Source: an uncultured Paracoccaceae bacterium
GTDB taxonomy: Bacteria > Pseudomonadota > Alphaproteobacteria > Rhodobacterales > Rhodobacteraceae
Length of the DNA: 50,453 nucleotides
Reading direction: 5' to 3'
Assembly (NCBI GenBank): GCA_947311485.1
Contig: CAMZLM010000022.1
Coordinates: 1-50,453, forward strand
Shown here: piece by piece, positions 27,595 to 38,086 of the stretch
Layout of the letters: every line of letters begins with the position of its first letter
Position numbering within the stretch: position 1 is the stretch's first letter
Made by a program: the position numbers and the translations under genes
Notes under the pieces: model-generated
Seen by the model: the letters and a program-made list of their open reading frames with translations, nothing else
What the model was told of the DNA's origin: nothing
Database searches by the model: none

Positions 27595-28227
27595 CTAGTC
27601 CAGCTCCGCTTCCCGAGGGGTTAACAATCCTTCAACCACCAGCCGTTTTGCCAAGCCCTTCGGATTGGTGAACAGATGGGTTTTCCATCCCCGCATCCGC
27701 GCGGTTTCAAGGTTTTCCGCCCGATCATCGGTGAATAACAAGGCCTCGGGGTTCACACCGGTTTCGGTTTCCAGCACCGCATAGAATGCCGGATCCGGTT
27801 TCATCATTTTCAACTGTCCCGACACAAAGATTTGGTCAAACCCCTGCAAAAACGGATAGGCATTTTGCGCCACTTCAAAGGTGCCGACACCAAAATTCGT
27901 CAGGGCAAAAACCGGAATGTTTTTCGCGCGCAACTGCGCCTTGAGCCGGACCGACCAGTCGATCGCCGGAGTCGCGATATCCAGCCAGCGGTCATGCCAA
28001 AGCCGGATATATTCCGCGTATTGCGGGAATTGATCCGCAAGGGCATAAACCGTTTCCTGCCAAGGATCACCCATATCGATCCGGTCATTCATGTCCAGAA
28101 TGGCGGTTTCGGAAAACATTTTTTCGCGGGCCTCTGAACTGCCCATGACGGCATCGAAAAATTCTTCGGGGTGCCATTCGATCAGCACCCGACCGATATC
28201 AAAAACAACCGCTTCAATCCGGCTCAT
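27595..28227 (-). CDS. HAD-superfamily hydrolase (type IA)
   Basis: Phosphatase-like protein of 210 residues. Motif I is FDIGRVL with nucleophile D10; the usual second aspartate is glycine, as in YihX-like and dehalogenase-like members. Motif II is ALTNFG, motif III the lysine in MKPDPAFY, and motif [10 protein letters not shown]. It overlaps the YaiI-type gene by four bases upstream and touches the cyclodeaminase-like gene downstream. The substrate is unknown; a small sugar phosphate is a reasonable guess. Confidence 0.85.
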   Translation of the reverse strand: MSRIEAVVFDIGRVLIEWHPEEFFDAVMGSSEAREKMFSETAILDMNDRIDMGDPWQETVYALADQFPQYAEYIRLWHDRWLDIATPAIDWSVRLKAQLRAKNIPVFALTNFGVGTFEVAQNAYPFLQGFDQIFVSGQLKMMKPDPAFYAVLETETGVNPEALLFTDDRAENLETARMRGWKTHLFTNPKGLAKRLVVEGLLTPREAELD

Positions 28228-28685
28228 TCCGTTTCCTTTTTTGCAAAGCGCACTTCGCGTTCCATGGTATCGAGAAACCGCGAACGGTCCGCCTTGCCAA
28301 ACGGTTTGCCGCCCCCCTGACGAAAGGGATCGGCGGCGCGCAAATCGGCCATCAGATCACGGGTCGCCAACAGGTTGCCGATGTTGGCGGGGGTGAACAT
28401 TTCACCGTTATGCCGGATCACCCGCGCACCGGATTCCACACATTTCGCCGCCAGAGGAATGTCGCCGGTAATCACCACATCGCCCCTGCCCGCACGATCG
28501 GCAATCCACATATCGGCCACATCCGGCCCGTCCGGTACAATCACGGTTTCCACCAGCGGATCAAGGCTGGGACGCAAACCGCCGTTACACACCACAAAGA
28601 CCTGTAATTTGTGACGGCTTGCCACGCGCATTGCCTCGTTGCGTACGGGGCAGGCATCGGCATCTATAAAAACCCGTGTCGGCAT
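28224..28685 (-). CDS. YaiI/YqxD family protein (DUF188)
   Basis: Cytoplasmic protein of 153 residues with the family's N-terminal signature [12 protein letters not shown] and a PIN-domain-like pattern of acidic residues (DADAC, then GDIPLA, the latter from [13 protein letters not shown]). A nuclease-type fold is suggested by the family, but no activity is established. The stop overlaps the HAD gene by four bases. Its first base is also the last base of the fghA stop, so the three genes run as one unit. Confidence 0.88.
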   Translation of the reverse strand: MPTRVFIDADACPVRNEAMRVASRHKLQVFVVCNGGLRPSLDPLVETVIVPDGPDVADMWIADRAGRGDVVITGDIPLAAKCVESGARVIRHNGEMFTPANIGNLLATRDLMADLRAADPFRQGGGKPFGKADRSRFLDTMEREVRFAKKETE

Positions 28686-29515
28686 TACAGGCCCAGCGCC
28701 TCTGCATGGAAATTAACGTGGTCGCGCATAAAGCTGGCAACAAAGAAATAGCTGTGGTTATAGCCGGGTTGCAAACGAAACGCGCCCGGTTGGCGGCGGG
28801 CGGCCATGGACTCGGCCAGTATTTCCGGTTGCAGCAGGTTGACGAACTGATCCGCTGCCCCCTGATCTACCAATACCGGATTGGGGTGCCCGTTTTCCCG
28901 CATCAAAATACTGGCGTCATGGGCCTGCCATGCCTGCGGATCCTCCCCGAGGTAGGCACCGAACTGGGCCTTACCCCAGTCAGAACAGGATGGATTGGCC
29001 AGCGGCGCAAAGGCAGAGACCGATTTATACTGCTGCGGCAGGGTCATGCCGAGGGTCAAGGCCCCGTGCCCGCCCATGGAATGGCCTGTGATCGCCTGAC
29101 GATCCGCATCCAGCGCAAATTCCGCCATCACCAGCGCCGGCAGTTCATCCGCTACATAATCCCACATCTGAAAATGCGGCTTCCACGGGTCCTGTGTGGC
29201 ATTCACATAGAAACCCGCCCCCTGCCCCAGCGCGAAATCATCGTCATCGGCCACACCGTCACCGCGCGGCGAGGTATCGGGAAAAATCAGCGCCATCCCC
29301 CGCGCCGCCGCCCATGCCTGCGCGCCGGCCTTTACCATGGCATTTTCATGCGTGCAGGTCAGGCCGGACAGATACCACAACACCGGCACCTTAGCCGTTT
29401 TCGCCTGTTTCGGCAGAAACAAGCCAAAGGTCATATCACAATTACAGGCATCCGATTTATGGGAATAAACCCCCTGCATCCCGCCAAAGCAGCTATCTTC
29501 TGATAAAACCTTCAT
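28685..29515 (-). CDS. fghA: S-formylglutathione hydrolase
   Basis: Splits S-formylglutathione to formate and glutathione, the last step of glutathione-dependent formaldehyde removal. The esterase-D family signature [10 protein letters not shown] contains nucleophile S146, and the N-terminal [10 protein letters not shown] motif is present. The start at 29515 (MKVLSEDSC) gives the usual 276 residues; an in-frame ATG at 29542 is less likely. It leads the reverse cluster. The glutathione-dependent formaldehyde dehydrogenase that would act before it is not in this window. Confidence 0.93.
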   Translation of the reverse strand: MKVLSEDSCFGGMQGVYSHKSDACNCDMTFGLFLPKQAKTAKVPVLWYLSGLTCTHENAMVKAGAQAWAAARGMALIFPDTSPRGDGVADDDDFALGQGAGFYVNATQDPWKPHFQMWDYVADELPALVMAEFALDADRQAITGHSMGGHGALTLGMTLPQQYKSVSAFAPLANPSCSDWGKAQFGAYLGEDPQAWQAHDASILMRENGHPNPVLVDQGAADQFVNLLQPEILAESMAARRQPGAFRLQPGYNHSYFFVASFMRDHVNFHAEALGL

Positions 29516-29704
29516 TATTTTCAAACCTTTGTTATTGAGCAATCACAGTTTCGCGCGCGCCCGTTGCAACCGCGTTCAGACAGACTAAATCACGACAATC
29601 ACAAGCTGGCAATGAAGAACTCTGCCCCCCTTGTTGCAGGGCTTTTCAAATGCCATAAGGCGCAATCTGCGTTGTGCAGCACATCAATGACAGGCAAAAC
29701 GATC

Positions 29705-30724
29705 ATGCAAAAGGTTCTGGTTACAGGCACCGCCGGTTTCATCGGGTTCCATCTGGCAAAACGGCTGTTGGAACAGGGAAACGAGGTTTTGGGAATCGAT
29801 TCCATCACCGATTATTACGATGTAAATCTAAAGCGCCGCCGCCATGAAATTCTGGCGGAAAACCCGCGCTTTACCGCGCAGGAAATCAGCATTTGCGACA
29901 CGGATGCCTTTTTTCAGGCCGCGCGCGATTTTCAGCCTGACGCGATTGTACATTTGGCTGCACAGGCCGGCGTGCGCCATTCAATCGAAAACCCGCGTAC
30001 CTATATTGAAACCAACATCAACGGCACCTTCAACGTGATGGAAATTGCCCGCGAACTAGACGTAAAACATTTGCTGATGGCCTCGACCAGTTCGGTTTAC
30101 GGGGCGAATACGGAAATGCCATTTACCGAAACCCAGAAATGCGACACGCAGATGTCGCTCTATGCCGCGACCAAGAAGGCTGGCGAAAACATGGGCCATT
30201 CCTATGCGCATCTATGGGATTTGCCGGTCACCATGTTCCGGTTCTTTACGGTTTACGGCCCTTGGGGGCGCCCGGACATGGCGCTGTTCAAATTTACCAA
30301 GGCCGGGCTGGAAGGCAAACTGATCGACGTTTACAACCACGGCAATATGGAACGAGATTTCACCTATGTGGGGGATATCGTGCGCGCCATCGCCCTGCTG
30401 ATTACCGCACCACCACCGAAAAAGGCAGCCCGCGCCACATGGCAGGATATTCCTGGCGATTCTCTGTCGCCGGTAGCCCCGTTTCGAGTGATGAACATCG
30501 GCAATTCTGAAAAGGTGCGGTTGCTGGATTACATCGGTGCGATAGAAAACGAAATCGGGCGACCGATCGAAAAGAATTATATGGATATTCAGCCCGGCGA
30601 TGTGCCAGCATCATGGGCCAACTGTGAATTGCTCATGCATCTGGTGGATTACCAACCGCGGACCTCGGTTCAGGAAGGTGTGGCGAATTTCGTGGCGTGG
30701 TATCGGGATTATTACGGGGTTTGA
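29705..30724 (+). CDS. NAD-dependent nucleotide-sugar epimerase (UDP-glucuronate 4-epimerase type)
   Basis: Short-chain dehydrogenase fold of 339 residues. The NAD motif GTAGFIG is at 8-14, a serine lies in STSSVYG, and catalytic Y153/K157 are in YAATK. The N-terminal pattern ([10 protein letters not shown]) is typical of UDP-GlcA 4-epimerases such as LpsL, which supply galacturonate for LPS or capsule; UDP-GlcNAcA epimerase is an alternative. The start is taken at MQKVLVTG. In-frame codons back to 29564 lack conserved sequence, although ATG 29687 is possible. The sugar dehydrogenase gene follows by one base. Confidence 0.88.
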   Translation: MQKVLVTGTAGFIGFHLAKRLLEQGNEVLGIDSITDYYDVNLKRRRHEILAENPRFTAQEISICDTDAFFQAARDFQPDAIVHLAAQAGVRHSIENPRTYIETNINGTFNVMEIARELDVKHLLMASTSSVYGANTEMPFTETQKCDTQMSLYAATKKAGENMGHSYAHLWDLPVTMFRFFTVYGPWGRPDMALFKFTKAGLEGKLIDVYNHGNMERDFTYVGDIVRAIALLITAPPPKKAARATWQDIPGDSLSPVAPFRVMNIGNSEKVRLLDYIGAIENEIGRPIEKNYMDIQPGDVPASWANCELLMHLVDYQPRTSVQEGVANFVAWYRDYYGV

Positions 30725-30725
30725 T

Positions 30726-32003
30726 ATGGGCAATCTGGGTTCTGTAAAGATAGCAATCATCGGCCTTGGTTATGTGGGGCTACCGCTGGCGGTGGCGTTT
30801 GGCAAACATTTCCCCGTGGTCGGATTTGACAGCAACCCCGCGCGGATTGCGGAGCTGGGTCAGGGCCATGATGCCACGATGGAGGTATCCGGCGATGAGT
30901 TGGCCATGGCCGACAAGCTGACGTTTCACACGGATACGCAGGCGCTGCGCGATTGCACCGTGTTTATCGTGACAGTGCCAACCCCGATTGATGCATATAA
31001 ACAACCGGATCTGTCCCCCCTGATTGCTGCATCCGAAACCGTGGGCAAGGCGTTAAAAGCCGGCGATACGGTGATCTACGAAAGCACGGTTTACCCCGGT
31101 GCCACCGAAGAGGACTGCGTGCCGGTGCTGGAAAAAACGTCCGGCCTGACCTTTAACAAGGACTTCTTTGTCGGCTACAGCCCCGAACGCATCAATCCCG
31201 GGGACAAGACCCACCGGCTGGTGAATATTATCAAGATTACAGCCGGTTCAACCCCTGAAACCGCCGATTTCGTCGATACCCTGTACCGGCGGATCGTGAC
31301 CGTTGGCACCCACAAGGCCAGTTCGATCCGTGTGGCAGAAGCCGCCAAGGTGATTGAAAACACCCAGCGCGATGTGAATGTGGCATTGGTAAACGAACTG
31401 GCGCTGATTTTTGACCGGCTGGGGATCGACACCGGCGAAGTATTGGAGGCCGCCGGCACCAAATGGAATTTTCTACCGTTCAAGCCGGGCCTTGTTGGCG
31501 GGCATTGTATCGGGGTGGATCCCTATTACCTGACCCACAAGGCACAGGCGGCGGGCTATCATCCTGAAATCATTCTGGCAGGACGCAAGATCAATGATTC
31601 CATGGGAAAGGTGATTGCGGCCAAGCTGATCAAGGCAATGATCCGCAAATCTGTGCCGGTGGTTGGGGCAAATATCCTGATTATGGGGTTGACGTTCAAG
31701 GAAAACTGCCCCGATTTGCGCAATACCCGCGTGGTGGATGTAATCGCGGAATTACAGGAATACGGTGTACAAGTGCAGGTCTATGACCCTTGCGCGAACA
31801 AGGCCGCCGCCAAGTCTGAATACGGAATTGATCTGCTGGAGGCCCCGCAACAGGGAGGCTATGATGCTGTGATACTGGCCGTAGCCCACGACCAGTTTCG
31901 CGATATGGGCACCGATGCGCTCATGGGGTTGGGAAAGTCGTGCAGCATCATTTATGACCTGAAACACCTGCTCCCGGTTGGCACCGCCGATTTGCGGTTG
32001 TAA
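30726..32003 (+). CDS. Nucleotide-sugar dehydrogenase (UDP-GlcNAc/UDP-GalNAc 6-dehydrogenase type)
   Basis: Oxidises C6 of a UDP-sugar to a uronic acid with two NAD+. The Rossmann motif GLGYVG is at residues 13-18, the catalytic cysteine is C261 in [12 protein letters not shown], and the C-terminal domain motif [14 protein letters not shown] is present. The 425-residue length and overall pattern are closer to TviB/WbpA enzymes than to short UDP-glucose dehydrogenases. With the epimerase upstream it would provide acidic sugars for surface polysaccharide. No glycosyltransferase lies nearby, so the product's use is unknown. Confidence 0.88.
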   Translation: MGNLGSVKIAIIGLGYVGLPLAVAFGKHFPVVGFDSNPARIAELGQGHDATMEVSGDELAMADKLTFHTDTQALRDCTVFIVTVPTPIDAYKQPDLSPLIAASETVGKALKAGDTVIYESTVYPGATEEDCVPVLEKTSGLTFNKDFFVGYSPERINPGDKTHRLVNIIKITAGSTPETADFVDTLYRRIVTVGTHKASSIRVAEAAKVIENTQRDVNVALVNELALIFDRLGIDTGEVLEAAGTKWNFLPFKPGLVGGHCIGVDPYYLTHKAQAAGYHPEIILAGRKINDSMGKVIAAKLIKAMIRKSVPVVGANILIMGLTFKENCPDLRNTRVVDVIAELQEYGVQVQVYDPCANKAAAKSEYGIDLLEAPQQGGYDAVILAVAHDQFRDMGTDALMGLGKSCSIIYDLKHLLPVGTADLRL

Positions 32004-32069
32004 TTTTCCCGTCTACCGATCACGACAGCACACAAAAAATTTAATAACCTTGTGTTTACGATACGGCTT

Positions 32070-32108
32070 CGTCTAACCTGATTTTAATCAACAAAAACAG
32101 GTTAGACG
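32070..32108. promoter_or_regulatory. Perfect 11-bp inverted repeat before the ABC transporter operon
   Basis: CGTCTAACCTG (32070-32080) and CAGGTTAGACG (32098-32108) flank a 17-base AT-rich loop. The right arm ends where the G-rich ribosome site (32107-32113) begins, 12 bases before the TTG start. It could be an operator for a dimeric repressor or an mRNA hairpin that limits translation. Confidence 0.6.
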
Positions 32109-32119
32109 GGGGAAAAGGT

Positions 32120-33898
32120 TTGCGCGAAAAACGACTTATCAAGGTGCGCGACCTGTCAATTGGATTTGGAAAAGGGCCTGCACTTATTCGTGACATCAAT
32201 TTTGATGTGAATTGTGGGGAAACACTGGCGCTGGTCGGGGAATCCGGTTCCGGAAAAACCCAGACCTGCCGCGCTATTCTGCGGATTTTGCCCAAGGCCG
32301 CGCGCATTCATTCCGGTACCGCCATTCTAAGTTCGCCAACCGGCGGCTGCGATTTGCTGTCACTGAGCGAGCGGGAGCTGGGCGATATTCGTGGCGACCG
32401 GATTTCGATGATTTTTCAGGAACCGATGCATTCCCTGTCGCCAATGCACAAAATCGGCGCGCAAGTGAGCGAAGTGTTATGCCTGCATCGTGGTCACAGC
32501 AAGCGCAGTGCCAAACAGGAAGTGTTGCAGAGCTTTGCACGGGTGGGGTTCCCGGATCCCGAACGGGTGTATCGGTCCTATCCCTTTGAAATTTCCGGCG
32601 GCATGCGCCAACGCGCGATGATTGCCATGGCGATTATCGCCAAACCGGATTTGCTGATCGCGGATGAACCGACAACCGCGCTGGATGTAACCACACAGGC
32701 GCAGGTTCTGGGGCTGATCAAGGATCTGCAACAGGAAACCGGCATGGCAGTCATCCTTGTTACCCATGATCTGGGCGTGGTGGCCAATGCTGCCGACAAG
32801 GTGGTGGTGATGCGCAAAGGCCGGATCATGGAATCCGGGTCCGTCGCCGAGGTAATCGACGATCCGGCACATGGCTATACCCGCCAATTGATTGCCGCCG
32901 CGCCGGTGATCCCGCACGAGGCAAACCCCAGTTGCGCACGCACCATAGAAGACCCGATTTTGCAGCTGCAGAATGTGTCCAAAAGCTTTGATCTGCGCGG
33001 TGGTGGGTTCATGTCCAAAGGCGGGCTGGTCAAGGCCGTTCGGGGGGTAAACTTCACCATCGGGCGAGGCAAGACCTTTGCCATTGTCGGGGAATCCGGG
33101 TCCGGAAAATCCACCGTCGCACAAATCGCGCTGGGCGCGCGCGCACCGGATACGGGCGGTATAATCCGCTTCTGGCCGGAAAACGGGGCCACCCCGCTTG
33201 AAGTCCAGACCCTTGAACCAGAAGAAAAACGCCGGTTTCAGCGACAGGCACAGATGGTATTTCAGGATCCGTTCAGTTCCCTGTCGCCCCGAATGCAGGT
33301 GATTGACACATTGACCGAACCGCTGGAAATCCACAATATCGGTATCCGGCGGGAACGGCAGGACCGAGCGGTGGAATTGCTGGAACAGGTCGGGTTGAGC
33401 CCCTCGATGCTGCGCCGGTTTCCCCATGCCTTTTCCGGCGGCCAACGCCAGCGCCTGTCAATTGCCCGCGCGCTGGCGCTGCGGCCCAGCTTGCTGGTGT
33501 GTGACGAACCGACTTCGGCACTGGATTTATCGGTACAGGCGCAGGTGCTGGAATTGCTGGAGGATATCCGCGACCGAATGGCGCTGTCGTATTTGTTCAT
33601 CAGTCACGATTTGGCTGTGGTGGCGCGGATTGCAGATGAAGTGGCCGTGATGCGGCGCGGGCAGATTGTGGAACAGGCCGCACCGGATGTGTTGTTCACC
33701 GCGCCCAAACACCCCTATACCAAAGCGCTGATTGCGGCCTGTCTGGAACCGAGCGTTTGTCAGAAAATAGATTTGGACGCCGTGGCCACAGGGGCGGGAA
33801 ATCCACAAAGCTGGCCGGAAGAATACCGTTTCAAGGACATGATCGCGCCGGAACTGGTGGAAACCGATCCCGGCCATTTCGTGCGGGTGGCGCTATGA
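32120..33898 (+). CDS. ABC importer ATPase, two fused ATP-binding domains (peptide/YejF type)
   Basis: Energises import through the two permeases encoded downstream. Two complete nucleotide-binding domains are in one 592-residue chain. The first has Walker A GESGSGKT at 40-47, signature SGGMRQR and Walker [13 protein letters not shown]. The second has Walker A GESGSGKS near 323, signature SGGQRQR and [12 protein letters not shown]. Each half ends in the oligopeptide-type C-terminal segment. The start codon is TTG, in a G-rich context and right behind the inverted repeat at 32070-32108, which suggests weak or controlled translation. The stop overlaps the binding-protein gene (ATGA). Confidence 0.92.
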   Translation: MREKRLIKVRDLSIGFGKGPALIRDINFDVNCGETLALVGESGSGKTQTCRAILRILPKAARIHSGTAILSSPTGGCDLLSLSERELGDIRGDRISMIFQEPMHSLSPMHKIGAQVSEVLCLHRGHSKRSAKQEVLQSFARVGFPDPERVYRSYPFEISGGMRQRAMIAMAIIAKPDLLIADEPTTALDVTTQAQVLGLIKDLQQETGMAVILVTHDLGVVANAADKVVVMRKGRIMESGSVAEVIDDPAHGYTRQLIAAAPVIPHEANPSCARTIEDPILQLQNVSKSFDLRGGGFMSKGGLVKAVRGVNFTIGRGKTFAIVGESGSGKSTVAQIALGARAPDTGGIIRFWPENGATPLEVQTLEPEEKRRFQRQAQMVFQDPFSSLSPRMQVIDTLTEPLEIHNIGIRRERQDRAVELLEQVGLSPSMLRRFPHAFSGGQRQRLSIARALALRPSLLVCDEPTSALDLSVQAQVLELLEDIRDRMALSYLFISHDLAVVARIADEVAVMRRGQIVEQAAPDVLFTAPKHPYTKALIAACLEPSVCQKIDLDAVATGAGNPQSWPEEYRFKDMIAPELVETDPGHFVRVAL

Positions 33899-35835
33899 TG
33901 CGGATTTTACAGCCTGTTGCGTTGCTACTGGCAGCCGCAATTGCCTCTCCGGTTGTTGCCGATCCGGACATGCGCCCGCCGAACACCAGCCCCTATCACG
34001 AATCCGAATTCTGGGAAGATCAGGTGAAATATGGCATCCTGCCACCGATCGAACAGCGCTTGCCCGAGCAACCGATTGTTGTCGATCTGGCCGCCAAGGG
34101 GCGCAAATTCGGCCAGCAGGGCGGTACATTGCGCACGATGATTACCCGGTCCAAGGACATCCGCCAAATGGTGGTATACGGCTATGCCCGTCTGGTGGGG
34201 TATGATGAAGATTACAATCTGGTACCGGATCTGTTGCAGGATGTGATTGTTACCGAGGGGCGGATTTTCACGCTAAAACTGCGCAAGGGCCACAAGTGGT
34301 CCGACGGCAAACCCTTTACCAGCGATGATTTCCGCTATTGGTGGCAGGATATCGCCAACAACAAGAATTTGTCTCCCTCTGGCCCGCCGTCATTTATGCG
34401 ACTGGACGGGGAATTGCCGCGCGTCCGTTTTCCGGATGAAACCACGGTTATCTTTGAATGGTCCAAACCCAACCCCGGTTTTCTGGTCCGGCTGGCACAG
34501 GCGCGCCCGCCGTTCATTTACCGCCCGGCGCATTATCTGCGTCAGTTCCACAAGGTCTATGCCGATCCGCAAAGTTTGGCCAAACAGATAGCAAAGAAAA
34601 AAGTCCGTTCATGGGCCGCGCTGCATAACAAGCGCGACAACATGTATAAATTCAACAATCCAGGCTTGCCGACCCTGCAACCGTGGATCCCTGCCGACAC
34701 CGGCAAGGACAGCCGCCGCCAATTTGTACGCAACCCGTTCTTTCACCGTGTCGACAGTCGCGGGTGGCAATTGCCCTATATCGACACCGTAGAAATGAGC
34801 ATTGTCGGCAAGGGTCTGGTTGCGGCAAAATCCAATGCCGGTGAAGCAGACTTGCAAGCACGCGGGTTGAATTTCCAGAATGTACCAATTTTGAAAAAAG
34901 GCGAAATGGAAGGCGGGAATTATCGGCTGAACCTGTGGCAGAACGGTAGCGCATCGCAAATCGCGATTTATCCGAACCTGAATTTTTCCAATGCAAAATG
35001 GCACAAAGTGCTGCGCGATATCCGGTTCCGCAAGGCGCTGTCCCTGAGCATTGATCGGGTGCTGATCAACCGTGTTCTGTATTTCGGCCTTGCGGTCGAG
35101 GGCAACATGACCGCCCTGCCCGCCAGCCCGTTTTTCTCCGAAGAAAATCTGCACAAGAATGCACAGTTCGATCCCGCAGAGGCCAACCGTTTACTGGACG
35201 AAATGGGCTTTACCAAACGGCTGGGCAATGGTCAGCGGTTGATGCCGGACGGGCTGCCGCTGCAAGTGCTGATCGAAACCGCAGGAGAACGCCAAGAGGT
35301 CGAGAGCGCCTTGCAGATCATCACCGACAATTGGCGCGATATCGGCATCGGCCTGACCATCCGCCCGCTGGATCGCGATATTCTGCGCCAACATGTGTTT
35401 TCGGGCCGCACCATGATGTCGGTCTGGTATGGCTGGGACAACGGCATTCCCACACCCGATACCCCGCCCGATTATCTGGCCCCCCGCGCGCAGGAGTTTT
35501 TCTCGTGGCCGAAATGGGGGCAATATTATCAAACCGGCGGCAAAGCGGGGGAGCCTGTGGACATGCCCGAAGCCAAACGCCTGCTGGAACTGGCGGCGAT
35601 CTGGGAAGCTTCCACAGATACAGACACCAAATCACAGGTCTGGCGTGAAATGCTGAAAATCCATGCGGAGCAGCTCTTTGGTATCGGTATTCTGGCCGAA
35701 GCCCCGCAACCGGTTGTGGTGTCCCGTCACCTTGAAAATGTTCCACAAAAGGCGCTCTGGGCCTGGGATCCGGGCGCGCATTTCGGGATACACCGGATGG
35801 ATGAATTCTTTTTCAATAACGTGGAGGACGACTGA
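33895..35835 (+). CDS. Periplasmic substrate-binding protein, family 5 (long type)
   Basis: Periplasmic receptor of the ABC importer, 646 residues, with an N-terminal signal peptide (hydrophobic residues about 5-20, cleavage near AVA-type VVA-DP). It belongs to the SBP_bac_5 family; the N-terminal motif LPPIEQRLPEQPIVV followed by GGTLRTMI marks a long subgroup common in rhizobia and Rhodobacterales. The core segment FTLKLRKGHKWSDGKPFTSDDF is the classic family signature (each part under review is conserved). The ligand may be a peptide or an oligosaccharide and cannot be read from the sequence. It overlaps its neighbours by four bases upstream and one base downstream. Confidence 0.88.
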   Translation: MMRILQPVALLLAAAIASPVVADPDMRPPNTSPYHESEFWEDQVKYGILPPIEQRLPEQPIVVDLAAKGRKFGQQGGTLRTMITRSKDIRQMVVYGYARLVGYDEDYNLVPDLLQDVIVTEGRIFTLKLRKGHKWSDGKPFTSDDFRYWWQDIANNKNLSPSGPPSFMRLDGELPRVRFPDETTVIFEWSKPNPGFLVRLAQARPPFIYRPAHYLRQFHKVYADPQSLAKQIAKKKVRSWAALHNKRDNMYKFNNPGLPTLQPWIPADTGKDSRRQFVRNPFFHRVDSRGWQLPYIDTVEMSIVGKGLVAAKSNAGEADLQARGLNFQNVPILKKGEMEGGNYRLNLWQNGSASQIAIYPNLNFSNAKWHKVLRDIRFRKALSLSIDRVLINRVLYFGLAVEGNMTALPASPFFSEENLHKNAQFDPAEANRLLDEMGFTKRLGNGQRLMPDGLPLQVLIETAGERQEVESALQIITDNWRDIGIGLTIRPLDRDILRQHVFSGRTMMSVWYGWDNGIPTPDTPPDYLAPRAQEFFSWPKWGQYYQTGGKAGEPVDMPEAKRLLELAAIWEASTDTDTKSQVWREMLKIHAEQLFGIGILAEAPQPVVVSRHLENVPQKALWAWDPGAHFGIHRMDEFFFNNVEDD

Positions 35836-36863
35836 TGCCGATCATCCGATTTGCCGTTTTCCGTTTCTTGTCCATGCTCGGCACGCTGGTAGTGGTTTCC
35901 GCGCTGGTGTTTTTTATCATGAACCTGCCGCCGGGGGATTACCTCAGCAATCTGATTTCCGAATTGCGGGCCACGGGGCAGGAATCCGGCATCGCCAAGG
36001 TGGAATTCCTGCGTCACGAATATGCGCTGGATCAACCCCTGTGGAAGCAATACCTGATCTGGATGGGGTTTTATCCCGGCCCGCACGGGTTTTCCGGCAT
36101 TGTTCAGGGTGATTTTGGCTGGTCTTTCGAATTTGACAAACCGGTCGCGGAAATTGTGGGTGATGCCCTGTGGATGACAGTTCTGGTCAATGTGGCCGCT
36201 ATCCTGTTCGTCTATATGGTGGCGCTGCCGCTCGGGGTGCTGGCAGCGGCGAAATCAAAAACATGGGTGGATTATACATCGGCCTTTGTCGGGTATCTGG
36301 GGTTGGCGACACCGAATTTTCTGTTGGCTTTGATCCTGTTTTACTATGGCCACAAATATTTCAACCTGCCGATCGGCGGGTTAATGGCACCGGAATACGA
36401 AGGTGAACCCATGTCGATGGGCAAGGTGAATTCAATCCTGTTGCACCTGATTATTCCCACCTTTGTAATCGGGACATCCGGTGCCGCCGCGATGATGCAA
36501 CGGCTGCGGGCCAACCTGCTGGACGAGCTAAGCAAGCCCTATGTGGATACCGCCCGCGCCAAGGGCGTGCCGCCGGTCAGGGCCATCCTGAAATACCCGC
36601 TACGGGTGGCGTTTAACCCCTTTGTCGCCGATATCGGCAATCTGCTGCCCTCGTTGATTTCCGGTTCGGTGCTGGTTTCGGTTGTGTTGGGGCTGCAAAC
36701 CATCGGGCCGGCGTTGCTGACCGCCTTGAAATCGCAAGATCAGTTTCTGGCCGGTTTTATCCTGCTGTTTGTGGCCGCCCTGACCCTGATTGGAACCATG
36801 GTGTCGGATGTGCTGCTGATGCTGCTGGACCCCCGCATCCGCTACGGAGGCCGTGACAGATGA
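35835..36863 (+). CDS. ABC importer permease, DppB/OppB type
   Basis: Inner-membrane permease of 342 residues, with one N-terminal membrane helix (about 8-30), a periplasmic loop, and five further helices. The EAA loop that contacts the ATPase is YVDTARAKGVPPVRAIL. The periplasmic loop after helix 1 is longer than in DppB. It overlaps the binding-protein gene by one base and the next permease by four (ATGA). Confidence 0.9.
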   Translation: MPIIRFAVFRFLSMLGTLVVVSALVFFIMNLPPGDYLSNLISELRATGQESGIAKVEFLRHEYALDQPLWKQYLIWMGFYPGPHGFSGIVQGDFGWSFEFDKPVAEIVGDALWMTVLVNVAAILFVYMVALPLGVLAAAKSKTWVDYTSAFVGYLGLATPNFLLALILFYYGHKYFNLPIGGLMAPEYEGEPMSMGKVNSILLHLIIPTFVIGTSGAAAMMQRLRANLLDELSKPYVDTARAKGVPPVRAILKYPLRVAFNPFVADIGNLLPSLISGSVLVSVVLGLQTIGPALLTALKSQDQFLAGFILLFVAALTLIGTMVSDVLLMLLDPRIRYGGRDR

Positions 36864-38005
36864 GTAACCGTTACATTGATCCAGCCCCCTATGATCCCGA
36901 CTCCGAGGCCAGCACCCCCGCCCGCCCAGATCTGGATGCGCCGAACTGGCTGCTGATCTGGCGCAAATTCCGGCGACACAAGCTGGGGTTGGCGTCCGGT
37001 CTGTTTTTACTGGTGTCCTATCTGATGATGCCCTTTGCCGGTTTCATTGCGCCCTATTCGCCGAATGAAATTCACCGCGATCATCTGTATGCCGCGCCGC
37101 AACTGGTGCGCCTGTTTCACAAAGGGGAATTCATCGGACCGTTTGTATATCCGGAAAAGGCCACTGCCGATCTGGTTAATTTCAAGTGGGATTACACAAC
37201 TGATTACGAAAACCCGGCCAAACTGTCGTTCTTTTGCTCTGGTAGCAAACACAGGTTCCTAGGGCTGTTCGAAACCGACAAACACCTGTTTTGCGCCCCT
37301 GAAGGTGCCACCGTATTTCTGTGGGGGGCTGATCGGCTGGGCCGCGATGTATTTAGTCGCATCTTTTATGGTGGGCAACTGTCACTCACTGTCGGCCTGA
37401 TCGGGATCACCGTATCTTTCATCCTCGGCATTACCATTGGCGGCATTTCCGGTTATTTCGGCGGGGTGATCGACTGGTTTACACAGCGCGTGATCGAGGT
37501 TCTGCGCTCCATCCCCGAACTGCCACTCTGGTTGGCGCTGTCGGCGGCTGTCCCGTCGGACTGGAGTCCTGTCGCCGTATTTTTCATCATATCGGTGATC
37601 CTCGGGTTGCTGGACTGGCCCGGACTGGCGCGCGCGGTGCGGTCAAAATTCCTCAGCCTGCGCGAAGAGGAATTCGTGCGCGCTGCCGAAATGATGGGGG
37701 CAAAACCCTCGCGTATTATCCGCAAACATCTGTTGCCGAATTTCTCCAGCCACCTGATCGCCAGTGCCATGTTGTCAATTCCGGCGATGATCCTTGGTGA
37801 AACTGCCTTGTCTTTTCTGGGTTTGGGGCTGCGTGCGCCCGCAGTCAGTTGGGGGGTGATGCTGAATGATGCGCAAAATCTGGCATCGATCGAAATCTAT
37901 CCGTGGACAGCCATTCCCATGTTGCCGGTGATTTTTGTTGTGCTGGCCTTTAACTTTCTCGGGGATGCGATGCGGGATTCCCTTGACCCTTATTCTTATG
38001 ACTAA
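36860..38005 (+). CDS. ABC importer permease, DppC/OppC type with enlarged periplasmic loop
   Basis: Second permease, 381 residues. The N-terminal cytoplasmic tail is about 50 residues, then comes helix 1 (about 52-72). A periplasmic segment of roughly 100 residues follows, clearly longer than in DppC, and contains two cysteines (FFCSGS and LFCAPE) that could form a disulphide. The conserved GADRLGRDVFSR motif leads into the remaining helices, and the EAA loop is FVRAAEMMGAKPSRIIRKH. This is the last gene of the importer operon; no clear terminator is seen after it. Confidence 0.9.
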   Translation: MSNRYIDPAPYDPDSEASTPARPDLDAPNWLLIWRKFRRHKLGLASGLFLLVSYLMMPFAGFIAPYSPNEIHRDHLYAAPQLVRLFHKGEFIGPFVYPEKATADLVNFKWDYTTDYENPAKLSFFCSGSKHRFLGLFETDKHLFCAPEGATVFLWGADRLGRDVFSRIFYGGQLSLTVGLIGITVSFILGITIGGISGYFGGVIDWFTQRVIEVLRSIPELPLWLALSAAVPSDWSPVAVFFIISVILGLLDWPGLARAVRSKFLSLREEEFVRAAEMMGAKPSRIIRKHLLPNFSSHLIASAMLSIPAMILGETALSFLGLGLRAPAVSWGVMLNDAQNLASIEIYPWTAIPMLPVIFVVLAFNFLGDAMRDSLDPYSYD

Positions 38006-38086
38006 CCGCTGGCGGCAATAAAAAATGAATCGGGTTTTTTCAGGACGCTTTAGGAACAGTTAACCTAAATCAAGCACAGTCAGGGC

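Noticed and set aside
29564-29704. A longer start for the nucleotide-sugar epimerase
   Set aside because: The upstream codons have no conserved sequence; the Rossmann strand begins right after the ATG at 29705.
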